Positions 1 through 9,028 of a DNA stretch of 41,938 nucleotides are shown one piece after another. The stretch is taken from NCBI GenBank assembly GCA_029210625.1, contig JARGFU010000038.1, positions 1-41,938 on the forward strand, written 5' to 3'. The notes under the pieces are model-generated. The model did no database searches and had not been told where the DNA came from. It was given only the letters and a program-made list of their open reading frames with translations. Source of the DNA: Deltaproteobacteria bacterium. Its GTDB lineage: Bacteria; Myxococcota; Myxococcia; SLRQ01. Position 1 is the first letter of the stretch. Each line of letters starts with the position of its first letter. The position numbers and the translations under genes are program-made.

Positions 1-131
1 GTACACGCCGCCGTCAAGCGCCGGTATCGGTCATCGGGAGGATGCGGGTCGATTCCCTGGTAACGCGATGCGTCATTACGTTGGGGTGGGCCGGTGGCCA
101 GCTTCGGAGCCCTTCTGCTAGTTTCCGCGCC

Positions 132-1964
132 ATGCACCGCTCGATCGTCGTATTCGCTCTCCTCGCCCCCCTCCTCTCCGTCTCCCTCGGTGGCAGCGGC
201 TGCAGCTGTGACGGCCCGGAGGTCAACCGCACCTCCGGCACCCTCGAGCTGGGGACCGGCAACCTGCAGTTCGGTCGGGTCTGCGTGGGCGACACGGCGA
301 TCTTCAACCTCGAGGTGCGCAACGACGGGAACGTGCCCCTGCACATCTCCGGCGCGGTGGTCGTGGGCTCCGGGGTCTTCGCGGTCGAGTCCTTCCCCGA
401 GACCCTCGCCGCGGCCTCGAACCAGGCCGAGGCGATCGGGACCATCCGGGTGACCTTCACCCCCTCGGGCGAGGGCGAGTTCTTCGCGGACCTGGTGGTC
501 TCCAGCGACGATCTCGAGCGCCCCGAGGTCACCGCCCGGCTCTCGGGCTCGGGGGACGGCGGCGCCCGGGTCGACTTCAACTTCCTCTGCGAGTCGGCCA
601 GCGGCGCGAGCCTCGAGGACTGCCCGGCCACCCTCTCCTTCGGCGACGTGGGCGTGGATCTCTCCAAGGAGATCCCCCTGGTCATCGAGAACGCCGGCTG
701 CGCCCTGCTGCGGGTCGACAGCATCGTGATCCAGGACATCGGGGGCAGCGGCCCCGCGCCGGGTTTCTCCCTGACGGCCCCCGAGACCCCCTTCAACGTC
801 ACCAACGTGATCCAGCAGACGGTGGTGCCGACCCTCACCCCCACCGCGGCGGACACCTACGTCGGCCGGCTGATCCTCGACTACACCGACGCCGGCAACT
901 CGACCAGCGACACCGCCTCCCTCTCCATGGTGGGCACCGGGGTGCAGCTCCAGCTGCTGGTGCGGCCCCCCTCGTTCAACTTCGCCGAGGCGGACATCAG
1001 CACCCCCCAGACCCAGACCTTCACCATCGAGAACACGGGCGGCCTGGCCGGCGAGATCGTCTCCATCGCCCTCGAGACGGGGGACCCCGAGTTCACGGTC
1101 ACCCCGCCCACGACCATGCCCGCGCCGATGGCGGCCTTCGGCACCGTCGAGTTCGACGTGACCTACACCCCGGTGGACGCCGAGCCCGATCAGGACGCGG
1201 TCCTGATCGTCACCGGCTTCGGCGCCCTGAACCCGGTGCCCGTCGCCGGCGGCCCCGTGCCCTCGATCGAGGTCACCCCCTCGACGACCATCGACTTCGG
1301 CACCGTGCCCACCGCCGGCACCGCCTCCCAGGTGGTCACCATCGCCAACGTCGGCCAGGCCGATCTGAACGTCACGGGCTTCAACTTCACGGTGAACCCC
1401 TCCGACGTCTTCTCCCTGGCCTCGGCGCCGCCCCTCCCGCAGGTCGTCGCCCCCGGCGCCTCCTTCGACATCACGGTGCAGTTCGACGACGACCCGGGCA
1501 TCGGCCGCGACGCCAACGGCGCCGGCCAGAGCGAGGTCGGTGAGCTGGCCATCGCCAACGACGACCCGGCCTACGCCACCCTCGGCGGCGAGTACCTGCT
1601 CTTCATCGACACCGACACCCAGGCCAACCACGTGCCCCTGGCCAACATCCGCACCTTCGTCGCGGGCACCGAGTGCTTCGCCCAGCCCTGCAACCTCGAC
1701 GTCTGCGCCGCGGGCGGGGCCGAGGTCGCCGCCTTCGACGGCACCGGCTCCTCGGATCCCGACAACGACACGCTGCTCTACCTCTGGGAGATCACGCAGG
1801 TCCCGACCGGCGGCACCGAGACCCTGAGCTCGACCAACGCCCCGACCACCCAGCTCGCCCCGACCTTCCCCGGGCGCTGGACGGTGCGGCTCACCGTCGA
1901 GGATCCCTACGGCAACACCGCCACCGCCCTGAGCGAGCTCTCGGTCTCCCGCACCGGCTGCTAG
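132..1964 (+). CDS. Exported lipoprotein-like protein with choice-of-anchor-D (ASH-like) domains and a PKD-like C-terminus
   Basis: A 610-residue secreted protein of unknown specific role. The ATG at 132 is preferred over an in-frame ATG at 42 because it puts a signal peptide (MHRSIVVFALLAPLLSVSLG) at the N-terminus. A Cys in GGSGC follows; it could be lipidated, but Gly at -3 makes the lipobox non-canonical. At least four domains share the choice-of-anchor-D pattern (a FG-x-V or similar strand, then a strand such as FNLEVRNDGNVPL or VVTIANVGQADLNV). The last 120 residues have a PKD/Ig-like pattern, with FDGTGSSDPDNDTLLYLWE and a final WTVRLTVEDPYGN strand. Such domains are protein-binding beta-sandwiches common on delta-group cell surfaces. 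rsgA begins 5 bases after its stop, so the two may be co-transcribed. The function is not assigned. Confidence 0.85.
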   Translation: MHRSIVVFALLAPLLSVSLGGSGCSCDGPEVNRTSGTLELGTGNLQFGRVCVGDTAIFNLEVRNDGNVPLHISGAVVVGSGVFAVESFPETLAAASNQAEAIGTIRVTFTPSGEGEFFADLVVSSDDLERPEVTARLSGSGDGGARVDFNFLCESASGASLEDCPATLSFGDVGVDLSKEIPLVIENAGCALLRVDSIVIQDIGGSGPAPGFSLTAPETPFNVTNVIQQTVVPTLTPTAADTYVGRLILDYTDAGNSTSDTASLSMVGTGVQLQLLVRPPSFNFAEADISTPQTQTFTIENTGGLAGEIVSIALETGDPEFTVTPPTTMPAPMAAFGTVEFDVTYTPVDAEPDQDAVLIVTGFGALNPVPVAGGPVPSIEVTPSTTIDFGTVPTAGTASQVVTIANVGQADLNVTGFNFTVNPSDVFSLASAPPLPQVVAPGASFDITVQFDDDPGIGRDANGAGQSEVGELAIANDDPAYATLGGEYLLFIDTDTQANHVPLANIRTFVAGTECFAQPCNLDVCAAGGAEVAAFDGTGSSDPDNDTLLYLWEITQVPTGGTETLSSTNAPTTQLAPTFPGRWTVRLTVEDPYGNTATALSELSVSRTGC

Positions 1965-1969
1965 CCCGG

Positions 1970-2857
1970 ATGAGCGCTGCAGCGTCGACGCCCGCCGACG
2001 AGGGCCTCCTCGTCCTGCGAGCCGCCCGGCGCCACGTCTGGCTCCTCGAGGAGGAGGGCCCCCGGCGCCACCGGGTGCGCGGGGGCGAGCGCCTCGTCCC
2101 CGGGGATCGGGTGATCCCGGCCGCGGACGGGGCCATCGACGGCCCCGCCGAGCGGCGCAACGCGCTGGAGCGGCGGACGGTGAAGGGCGACCGCCTCCTG
2201 GCGGCCAACCTCGACGGCCTGCTCATCCTGCTGGCCCACGGCACCCGCGACGGGGGAGAGGGCTTCATCGCCCGCTGCGTGGCCGCTGCGGCCGCCGAGG
2301 GCATCGAGCCCCTCCTGGTCTTCAACAAGGCCGATCTCGACACAGAGGGCGACCTGGGGGCCCGGATGGCGCTCCATGAGCGCCTCGGCTTCCGGGTCCT
2401 GCGGGTCTCCGCCCAGAGCGGTGAGGGCCTCGAGGCCCTGGAGGCGCTCCTGGCGGGCAAGGTCACCGCCCTGGTCGGCTTCTCGGGGGTCGGCAAGTCG
2501 ACCCTGATCAACGCCCTCGACCTCGAGGCCGAGATCCCCGAGGGGGATGTCGACGAGAAGGGGAGGGGCCGCCACACCACCACCCTGGGCCAGGCCTATC
2601 CCTGGAAGGGGGGAGCGCTGATCGATCTGCCCGGGATCCGCTCCTTCGGCCTCCTCTCCGAGGACGGAATCGACGCCGCCTTCCCCGAGCTCGCCGGCCT
2701 GGCCGAGGGCTGCCGCTTCGCCGACTGCCAGCACCTCACCGAGCCCGACTGCGCCGTCCTCGAGGCGCTGGAGGCGGGGGAGGTGGAGGAGGAGAGGTTG
2801 GAGGTGTGGAGGGGGATCCGGGAGTCGGTGGAGAGCGATGGAGAGGGGCGCTGGTAG
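1970..2857 (+). CDS. rsgA: Ribosome small subunit-dependent GTPase A
   Basis: A 295-residue circularly permuted GTPase that checks late maturation of the 30S ribosomal subunit. Visible in order: an OB-fold-like N-terminus (residues 12-60), G4 NKAD (119-122), G5-like VSAQSG (146-151), P-loop GFSGVGKS (170-177), G2 region GRGRHTTT (198-205), G3 DLPG (219-222), and the RsgA zinc site C248/C253/H255/C261. The G4-G5-G1-G2-G3 order is diagnostic of the family. The reading frame is open upstream to 1673, but that extension is an Arg-rich overlap with the preceding gene, so the ATG at 1970 is chosen. Length is normal to slightly short. Its 3' end faces nuoN across the inverted hexamer element at 2881-2985. 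Confidence 0.95.
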   Translation: MSAAASTPADEGLLVLRAARRHVWLLEEEGPRRHRVRGGERLVPGDRVIPAADGAIDGPAERRNALERRTVKGDRLLAANLDGLLILLAHGTRDGGEGFIARCVAAAAAEGIEPLLVFNKADLDTEGDLGARMALHERLGFRVLRVSAQSGEGLEALEALLAGKVTALVGFSGVGKSTLINALDLEAEIPEGDVDEKGRGRHTTTLGQAYPWKGGALIDLPGIRSFGLLSEDGIDAAFPELAGLAEGCRFADCQHLTEPDCAVLEALEAGEVEEERLEVWRGIRESVESDGEGRW

Positions 2858-2880
2858 CGTCCTTCTCGCCGTCCGTATTC

Positions 2881-2985
2881 GTACACGTACACGTGCCCGT
2901 ACACGGCTTTTCCTCGGGGCGAGGTCGGCGCCGACGGGTTCGATGGAGAACCCGTGGACGTGTACGTGGACGTGTCCGTGGACGG
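2881..2985. repeat. Inverted hexamer-array element, copy A
   Basis: The left arm (2881-2904) is four 6-bp units, mostly GTACAC. The right arm (2954-2983) is five 6-bp units, GTGGAC, GTGTAC or GTGTCC. Right-arm units are the reverse complement of the left-arm type GT[A/C]CAC, so transcripts can fold into a long imperfect hairpin. The inner boundary is also partly symmetrical: CACGGCTTTTCC on the left and, read in reverse complement, CACGGGTTCTCC on the right. It begins 23 bases after the rsgA stop and ends 13 bases before the nuoN stop. A second copy is at 37921-38027, and both share the 18-mer GGAGAACCCGTGGACGTG. It may act as a bidirectional terminator or a dispersed repeat. Confidence 0.75.
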
Positions 2986-2998
2986 CTCGTGCGTCGAG

Positions 2999-4621
2999 CT
3001 AGCGGCGCGCCAGCTTCGTCGGGTCGTCGTGCTCTGCGGCAGCCACGGCGCTGCCGCTCACCTGCGCCGAGAGCGGAGCCTCCCTCACTGCCTCTCGCGA
3101 GGTATCCACCAGCGGCGACCAGTAGAGGCCGAAGACGAGGGTCGGGATCAACATCGCGCCGGCCAGGGCTGCGGTGCTCCAGCCGATCCGCACCGGCGTG
3201 GGATCGACGGCCTTCTCGAGGTACATCGCCCGCACGATCTTCGCGTAGTAGAAGAGGCTGATGGCCCCGTTGAGGGCGCCGACCAGGGCGAGGATCCACA
3301 TCAGGGAGCCGCCCTTCAGGATGACGGCGTAGAAGACGTAGAACTTCCCGATGAAGCCGGCCAGGGGCGGGAGGCCCGTGAGGCTGAAGAGGAAGGCGGC
3401 CAGGGTGAAGGCGGCCCAGGGAGCCCGCTGCGAGAGGCCCCGATAGCCCTCGACGGTCTCGGTGCCCAGGCGGGTGCCGATGGCGGAGACGATGGCGAAG
3501 GCGCCGAGGTTCATGAAGAGGTAGATGATCGCGTAGACGATCACCGCCTCGACCCCCAGGACGGTGCCGGTGGCCAGGCCCATCAGCATGGTGCCGGCGT
3601 GGGCGATGGAGGAGAAGGCCAGCATCCGCTTGACGTTCTCCTGCCGCAGGGCGGTGATGTTGCCCACGGTCATGGTGGCCATGGACATCAGGGCCAGGAT
3701 CTCCATCCAGGGGAGGCTGCCCAGGCTCTGCACCGTGCCCGCGGCCCAGGCGGCCGGATCGTGGCTGGTGAAGATCCCGAAGAAGAAGCGGATCATCAGG
3801 GCCAGGCCGGCGGCCTTCGGGCCCACCGAGAGGAAGGCCGTGAAGGGGGTCGGCGCGCCCTCGTAGGCGTCGGGCGTCCAGAGGTGGAAGGGCGCCGCGG
3901 CGATCTTGTAGCCGAAGCCCACCAGGACGAAGACCGTCGCGGTGGCCAGGGCCAGCTTGATGGCGGTCGGATCGCCGAGGGTCGAGACCTCGCCCATGGC
4001 CCGGGCGAAGCCCGCCTGCAGGTCGACCAGGCTGGTGCCGCCGCAGAGGCCGTAGAGGATCGAGAAGCCGTAGAGCATGGTGCCCGTGGCCACCCCGCCG
4101 AAGATGACGTACTTCAGCGCACCCTCGGCGCTCGGCCGGTTGCCCTTGCGGTAGCCGGTGAGCACGTAGCTCACCAGGGAGACCAGCTCGAGGGAGAGCA
4201 CGATCATCAGCAGATCGGTCGAGGCCGGCAGGAGGAGCAGGCCGAGCACGATGGTGAGCAGCAGGGCGTAGAACTCCCCGATCCGCGAGGTGGGGATCTC
4301 GCGGTAGTCCGGCACCATCACGATCACGACGAGGGTCGAGAGCAGGGCGAAGGCCCGGAAGAACCACGCGAAGGCGTCGTGGACCAGCAGCCCGTTGAAG
4401 AGGCTGGCCGGCTCCCAGGCCCGCATCGCGAAGAGGAGGCCGGTGGCGACCAGGAGGACCACCACGACCGCCGCGGTGTGGATCACCCGGGCTGCCGTCG
4501 ACTTCTTCAGGAAGAGGTCGAGGAGGAAGAGGCCCAGGATGCCCGCGATGACCACGATCTCGGGGAGAACGTAGGCGAAGGAGCCCTGGTTGTCGGCGAT
4601 GAGCTGCGCTGCGTTCTGCAC
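2999..4621 (-). CDS. nuoN: NADH-quinone oxidoreductase subunit N
   Basis: A 540-residue polytopic membrane protein, one of the three antiporter-like proton-pumping subunits of complex I. Family signatures are visible: the TM5 glutamate region LSLELVSLVSYVL, the segment GYRKGNRPSAEGALKYVIFG, and the broken-helix lysine region GFGYKIAAAPFHLWTPDAY followed by EGAPTPFTAFLSVGPKAAG. The start is GTG at 4621, because no ATG lies close enough to preserve the first helix. It is the last gene of the nuoA-N operon, 13 bases after nuoM. Its 3' end faces rsgA across the hexamer-array element. Confidence 0.95.
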   Translation of the reverse strand: MQNAAQLIADNQGSFAYVLPEIVVIAGILGLFLLDLFLKKSTAARVIHTAAVVVVLLVATGLLFAMRAWEPASLFNGLLVHDAFAWFFRAFALLSTLVVIVMVPDYREIPTSRIGEFYALLLTIVLGLLLLPASTDLLMIVLSLELVSLVSYVLTGYRKGNRPSAEGALKYVIFGGVATGTMLYGFSILYGLCGGTSLVDLQAGFARAMGEVSTLGDPTAIKLALATATVFVLVGFGYKIAAAPFHLWTPDAYEGAPTPFTAFLSVGPKAAGLALMIRFFFGIFTSHDPAAWAAGTVQSLGSLPWMEILALMSMATMTVGNITALRQENVKRMLAFSSIAHAGTMLMGLATGTVLGVEAVIVYAIIYLFMNLGAFAIVSAIGTRLGTETVEGYRGLSQRAPWAAFTLAAFLFSLTGLPPLAGFIGKFYVFYAVILKGGSLMWILALVGALNGAISLFYYAKIVRAMYLEKAVDPTPVRIGWSTAALAGAMLIPTLVFGLYWSPLVDTSREAVREAPLSAQVSGSAVAAAEHDDPTKLARR

Positions 4622-4634
4622 GTTCGTGGCCCCG

Positions 4635-6233
4635 CTACTTCAGGAGAGCGAAGAGGCCGACGTTGACCATCTCGAAGATGGGCGCGGGCCAGAAGCCGAG
4701 GACGATGGTGACGATGGCGAGCGGGTAGAGGGTCAGCCGCTCGATCCAGACCACGTCGGGGAGCTTCTCGTACTTGGTGTTGAAGCCGCCGAGGAAGACC
4801 CGCTGGATGGCCCAGAGGTAGTAGGCGGCGGTGATGATCACCGCGGTGGCCGAGATGGCCACGTAGATCGTCTGCTGGGCGAAGGCCCCGAGGAAGACCG
4901 TGACCTCGCCGATGAAGCCCGCGAGGCCCGGCAGGCCCAGGGAGGCGAAGAAGGCCAGGCCCATCAGGCCCGTGTACTCGGGCACCTGCTTGGCCAGGCC
5001 GCCGAAGCCCTCGATGTTCCGGTGGTGTGCCCGGTCGTAGACGACCCCCACAATCAAGAACAACATGGGGGAGACGACGCCGTGGGCGATCATCACGAAC
5101 ATCGCGCCGGAGAGGCCCTGCGGCGTGAGCGCCGAGAGGCCCAGGAGGACGAAGCCCATGTGGCTCACGGAGGAGTAGGCGATGAGCTTCTTCAGGTCGG
5201 TCTGGCCCATGCAGACCATCGCCGCGTAGACGATGGAGACCGTGCCGATGACCGGCAGCAGGGGGACGCCGCCCTCGAAGCCCGCGAAGAACTCGGTGCT
5301 CTCCGGCAGGAAGCCCAGGCAGAAGCGGAAGATGCCGTAGCCGCCGGTCTTCAGGAGGATGCCCGCCAGGATGACCGAGATGGGGGTGGGGGCCTCGACG
5401 TGGGCGTCGGGGAGCCAGGTGTGGAAGGGGAAGATCGGCACCTTGATCGAGAAGCCGATGAAGAGGCCCAGCCAGACCACGTGGGTGAAGGTGAAGCCGA
5501 GGATCGGATCCACCGAGGCGTAGACGCCGCTCTGGGCGGCCCACTTCCAGCCGACCATCGAGAAGGTGTGGGCGACATCGGTGCCGTCCACCAGCTTCCA
5601 GGCCGGGGAGTTGTAGTAGAGGGCGATGATCGCGAGCAGCATCAGCACGCTGCCGGCGAGGGTGTAGAGGAAGAACTTGATCGCCGCGTACTCCTTGCGC
5701 GGGCCGCCCCAGATGCCGATGAGGAAGTACATCGGCAGGAGCATCACCTCCCAGAAGACGTAGAAGAGGAAGACGTCCTGGGCGAGGAAGGTGCCGTACA
5801 TGCCGGTCTGCAGGATCAGGAACATCACCTGGTAGCCGGCCACGGCCCGACGGGAGAAGTGGTGGTCGTCGGCGTGCTCGTGGGGGATGGAGGCCACCCA
5901 GGCGATGAGGCTGATGAAGCCCGTCAGCAGGATGAGCGCGATGGAGAGCCCGTCCACGCCGAGGAAGAACTCGACGTTGAAGGAGCGGATCCACACGAAG
6001 TGGTCGACGAATTGCAGCTCGGAGGTGCCGGTGTCGAAGCCGCCCCAGGCCACCAGGGCCATGACGAAGGCACCGAGGGTGCCCAGGCCGGCGACGCCGC
6101 GGGCGAAGTTGTCGAGCGCGGTGCTCGGGCCCGACCTGCCGAGGGCCGCGCGCCCGATCCAGCCCAGGAGGATCACGAGGGCCGCGGCGAAGGGGATGAA
6201 GACGACGCCAGTCAGGATGCCTTGGAAGAGCAT
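4635..6233 (-). CDS. nuoM: NADH-quinone oxidoreductase subunit M
   Basis: A 532-residue antiporter-like membrane subunit of complex I. The key charged residues of the proton channel are in place: the glutamate in YVFWEVMLLPMYFLIG and the lysine in GFSIKVPIFPFHTWLPDAH, followed by VEAPTPISVILAGILLKTGG. About 14 hydrophobic segments fit the family, and the length is typical. The ATG at 6233 opens directly into the first helix. It lies 45 bases after nuoL and 13 bases before nuoN in the same operon. Confidence 0.96.
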   Translation of the reverse strand: MLFQGILTGVVFIPFAAALVILLGWIGRAALGRSGPSTALDNFARGVAGLGTLGAFVMALVAWGGFDTGTSELQFVDHFVWIRSFNVEFFLGVDGLSIALILLTGFISLIAWVASIPHEHADDHHFSRRAVAGYQVMFLILQTGMYGTFLAQDVFLFYVFWEVMLLPMYFLIGIWGGPRKEYAAIKFFLYTLAGSVLMLLAIIALYYNSPAWKLVDGTDVAHTFSMVGWKWAAQSGVYASVDPILGFTFTHVVWLGLFIGFSIKVPIFPFHTWLPDAHVEAPTPISVILAGILLKTGGYGIFRFCLGFLPESTEFFAGFEGGVPLLPVIGTVSIVYAAMVCMGQTDLKKLIAYSSVSHMGFVLLGLSALTPQGLSGAMFVMIAHGVVSPMLFLIVGVVYDRAHHRNIEGFGGLAKQVPEYTGLMGLAFFASLGLPGLAGFIGEVTVFLGAFAQQTIYVAISATAVIITAAYYLWAIQRVFLGGFNTKYEKLPDVVWIERLTLYPLAIVTIVLGFWPAPIFEMVNVGLFALLK

Positions 6234-6278
6234 GAGGCTTTCTCTCTTTGCGTTGGCGTTTGCGCGCCAGGAAGCGCG

Positions 6279-8645
6279 CTAGAAGAGCACGTAGTTGAGG
6301 ACGACGATGACCAGCGCACCGCCGAGAACCGAGTAGAAGTAGGTGCGCACCGTGCTGGCCTGGAGCTCGGTGAGCCCCTTGCCGGCGCGGTCCAGGACGC
6401 GGGCCACGCCGAGCACGGCCCCGTCGACGCCGATGCGATCGACGGCGCTCATGGACTCGCAGACGATGCGGCCGGTGTGGCCGACGACGTTCACCGCCCC
6501 GTCCACGACCCACTTGTCGAAGGCGGCGGCGGCGCGGGTGGCCTTCATGAAGGGCTGGATGATCAGCCAGTCGTAGAGCTCGTCCACCCGGTACTTGTCG
6601 TAGAGCAGCCGGTAGACCGGCCCGTAGACCGAGGCCTTCAGGGGCAGCGGGCCGAAGGAGGTGTCCTGGTTCTCGGCCAGCGCGTCGCGCAGGGCCATGC
6701 CCTTGCCCTCGTAGAAGTAGCGCGCCACGAAGTAGCCACCGATGGGAACCACCAGGCCGCCCACGATGATGAGGGTCCACTCGATGCCCACCGGATGCTC
6801 GCCGAGGGCGGCGAAGGCCAGCAGCGGCTCGGAGCCCGCCATCACCGGGGAGAGGAAGGCCTCCAGCCAGGGGTGGAAGCCCAGGGCGTGGGGCAGGCCG
6901 AGGAAGAGGGTGAGGATCGAGAGCACGGCCAGGAAGACCAGCACCCAGGTCATCGACCTCGGCGACTCGTGGGGGAGGCCGCCGTGGTGGCCGTGGTCGT
7001 CCCCGTGCTCCTCGCCGTGCGCCTCGTGGACCTCGCCCCGGTACTCACCCTTGAAGGTGAAGACGTAGGAGCGCCACATGTAATAGGCGGTGCCCATCGC
7101 GCCGATGAGGCCGAGGAGCCAGGGGATCCAGCCGGGGACCAGGAGGTTCTCGCCGGTGAGCGCCTTCCAGAGGATCTCGTCCTTCGAGTAGAAGGCGTTG
7201 GCGATGGGCAGGCCCACGATGGCGATGGTCGCCACCAGGTAGGTCCAGGCCGTGATGGGCATGAGCTTCTTCAGGCCGCCCATCTTCCGCATGTCCTGCT
7301 CGTGGTGGCAGCCGTGGATCACCGAGCCCGAGCCGAGGAAGAGGCAGGCCTTGAAGCAGGCGTGGTTGAGCAGGTGGAAGATGCCCAGCCAGTAGGCGCC
7401 GATGCCGACGCCGACGAACATGTAGCCGAGCTGGGAGACCGTCGAGTAGGCCAGCACCTTCTTGATGTCGTGCTGGAAGAAGCCGATGGTCGCGGCCAGC
7501 AGGGCCGTCGTCGCGCCGACCATGGCGACCACGGTCATGGCGATGGGCGAGAGCGAGTAGAGGAAGTTCAGCCTCGCCACCATGTAGACGCCGGCGGTGA
7601 CCATCGTCGCCGCGTGGATGAGCGCGGAGACGGGGGTCGGGCCGGCCATGGCGTCGGGGAGCCAGACGAAGAGGGGTATTTGGGCCGACTTCCCGGTGGC
7701 GCCGATGAAGAAGAGGATGCCGATGATGGCCATCAGGGGCAGGCCCCAGAAGGTCATGCTCACCAGCCGCACCGCCACGCCCGTCTCCTGGATGACGATC
7801 TGGTTGCGCAGCTCGCGGAAGTTCAGGGTGGGGCCGACCGGGATCTCGGTCTGGCTCGCGCCCACCACCATCGTGGGGGCGGCGGCCTCGTGGCGCATGG
7901 CCTTGGCGCCCTCCTGGGGCCGCCAGTCGCCGCCGACGAAGTTGCCGCCGAGGGCCCAGAAGAGGGCGAAGAGGCCGAGGATGAAGCCGAAGTCACCGAA
8001 GCGGTTGACGATGAAGGCCTTCGAGCCGGCCTTGGCCTTCTCGACGTCCTGGTGCCAGAAGCCGATGAGGAGGTAGGAGGCGAGCCCCACGCCCTCCCAG
8101 CCGAAGAACATCACCAGGAAGTTGTCGCCCATGACGAGCAGCAACATCGAGAAGACGAAGTAGTTCAGGTAGACGAAGAACTTCCAGTAGATGGGGTCTC
8201 CGTGCATGTAGCCCACGGAGTAGATGTGGATGCCCGTGGCGATGGTGAGGATGATCAGGACCATCACCATCGAGAGGGGGTCGATGGCGAAGGCCATCTC
8301 CACGTTCAGGCTGCCGGCCGAGAACATCGACCAGACCGTGTCGCCCAGGTAGCGCTGATCGACCGGCTGCCCCAGGAGGGTGGGGAGCACGGAGAACCAG
8401 GCGTAGAGGGTCGCCAGAACCATCACCCCGACGGCGATGGACGAGGCGATGTTCTCCTTGCCGGCGCGCTGCAGCCGGGCGCCGATGGCGAGGTTGATGG
8501 CGGCGCCGAGGAGGGGGAGGGCCGGGATGATCCAGAGGAGGTGGTTCGTCCCGACGAGGGCTTCCGTCGGGAAGGCCGCGGCCTCTGCGGCGGCCTCGTG
8601 GGCCGCCTCCGTTCCGGCGAGCAGGAGCGTGATGAGGGCGTTCAT
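6279..8645 (-). CDS. nuoL: NADH-quinone oxidoreductase subunit L
   Basis: A 788-residue membrane subunit, the most distal antiporter-like pump of complex I. Signatures: GWEGVGLASYLLIGFW carrying the TM5 glutamate, FVWLPDAMAGPTPVSALIHA, and HAATMVTAGVYMVARL. It is longer than most NuoL proteins. Extra length lies in a polar loop near residues 240-290 and in a His-rich loop near residues 535-560 (GEEHGDDHGHHGG), just before the C-terminal helices and the lateral-helix region. The start is 5 bases after the nuoK stop, which suggests translational coupling. The charged pattern needed for proton transfer looks intact. Confidence 0.96.
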   Translation of the reverse strand: MNALITLLLAGTEAAHEAAAEAAAFPTEALVGTNHLLWIIPALPLLGAAINLAIGARLQRAGKENIASSIAVGVMVLATLYAWFSVLPTLLGQPVDQRYLGDTVWSMFSAGSLNVEMAFAIDPLSMVMVLIILTIATGIHIYSVGYMHGDPIYWKFFVYLNYFVFSMLLLVMGDNFLVMFFGWEGVGLASYLLIGFWHQDVEKAKAGSKAFIVNRFGDFGFILGLFALFWALGGNFVGGDWRPQEGAKAMRHEAAAPTMVVGASQTEIPVGPTLNFRELRNQIVIQETGVAVRLVSMTFWGLPLMAIIGILFFIGATGKSAQIPLFVWLPDAMAGPTPVSALIHAATMVTAGVYMVARLNFLYSLSPIAMTVVAMVGATTALLAATIGFFQHDIKKVLAYSTVSQLGYMFVGVGIGAYWLGIFHLLNHACFKACLFLGSGSVIHGCHHEQDMRKMGGLKKLMPITAWTYLVATIAIVGLPIANAFYSKDEILWKALTGENLLVPGWIPWLLGLIGAMGTAYYMWRSYVFTFKGEYRGEVHEAHGEEHGDDHGHHGGLPHESPRSMTWVLVFLAVLSILTLFLGLPHALGFHPWLEAFLSPVMAGSEPLLAFAALGEHPVGIEWTLIIVGGLVVPIGGYFVARYFYEGKGMALRDALAENQDTSFGPLPLKASVYGPVYRLLYDKYRVDELYDWLIIQPFMKATRAAAAFDKWVVDGAVNVVGHTGRIVCESMSAVDRIGVDGAVLGVARVLDRAGKGLTELQASTVRTYFYSVLGGALVIVVLNYVLF

Positions 8646-8650
8646 TCAGT

Positions 8651-9010
8651 TCACCAGATGCGGTCGGTGGCGAGCGACTCGAGGGTGGGGCCGCGCTGGG
8701 CCTCGAGGGTGTCCACGTCGATGGTGTGGGCGTTCTGGTAGAGCGCCAGCACGATGGCCAGGGCCACGGCCGCCTCGGCGGCGGCCAGGACGATGACGAA
8801 GAGGGCCAGGATCTGGCCGGTGACGCCGGCGGAGAGGCCCTCGACGTAGCGGCCGAAGGCCACGAAGTTCACGTTGGCGGCGTTGAGGATCAGCTCGACG
8901 CCCATCAGCAGCCCGATGGCGTTCTTGCGGCTCATCACGCAGATGAAGCCGAAGACGAAGAGGACCGCGCCGAGGATCAGGTAGTGGGTCAGCCCGATGG
9001 CAGGAAGCAT
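8651..9010 (-). CDS. nuoK: NADH-quinone oxidoreductase subunit K
   Basis: A 119-residue, three-helix membrane subunit linking the antiporter-like pumps to NuoH. The conserved glutamates are in GVELILNAANVNFVAF (TM2) and AAAEAAVALAIVLALY (TM3). Slightly long because of a polar C-terminal tail. A clear GAGGAG ribosome-binding site lies about 9 bases before the ATG. It lies 18 bases after nuoJ and 5 before nuoL. Confidence 0.95.
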   Translation of the reverse strand: MLPAIGLTHYLILGAVLFVFGFICVMSRKNAIGLLMGVELILNAANVNFVAFGRYVEGLSAGVTGQILALFVIVLAAAEAAVALAIVLALYQNAHTIDVDTLEAQRGPTLESLATDRIW

Positions 9011-9028
9011 GGTGTCGTTCTCCTCGCG

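Noticed and set aside
4590-8741. A 1383-codon open frame on the plus strand over nuoN, nuoM and nuoL
   Set aside because: Its product is a monotonous run of Glu, Asp, Gly, His, Val and Gln, the usual antisense image of a GC-rich membrane protein gene. The minus strand carries unmistakable complex I subunits.
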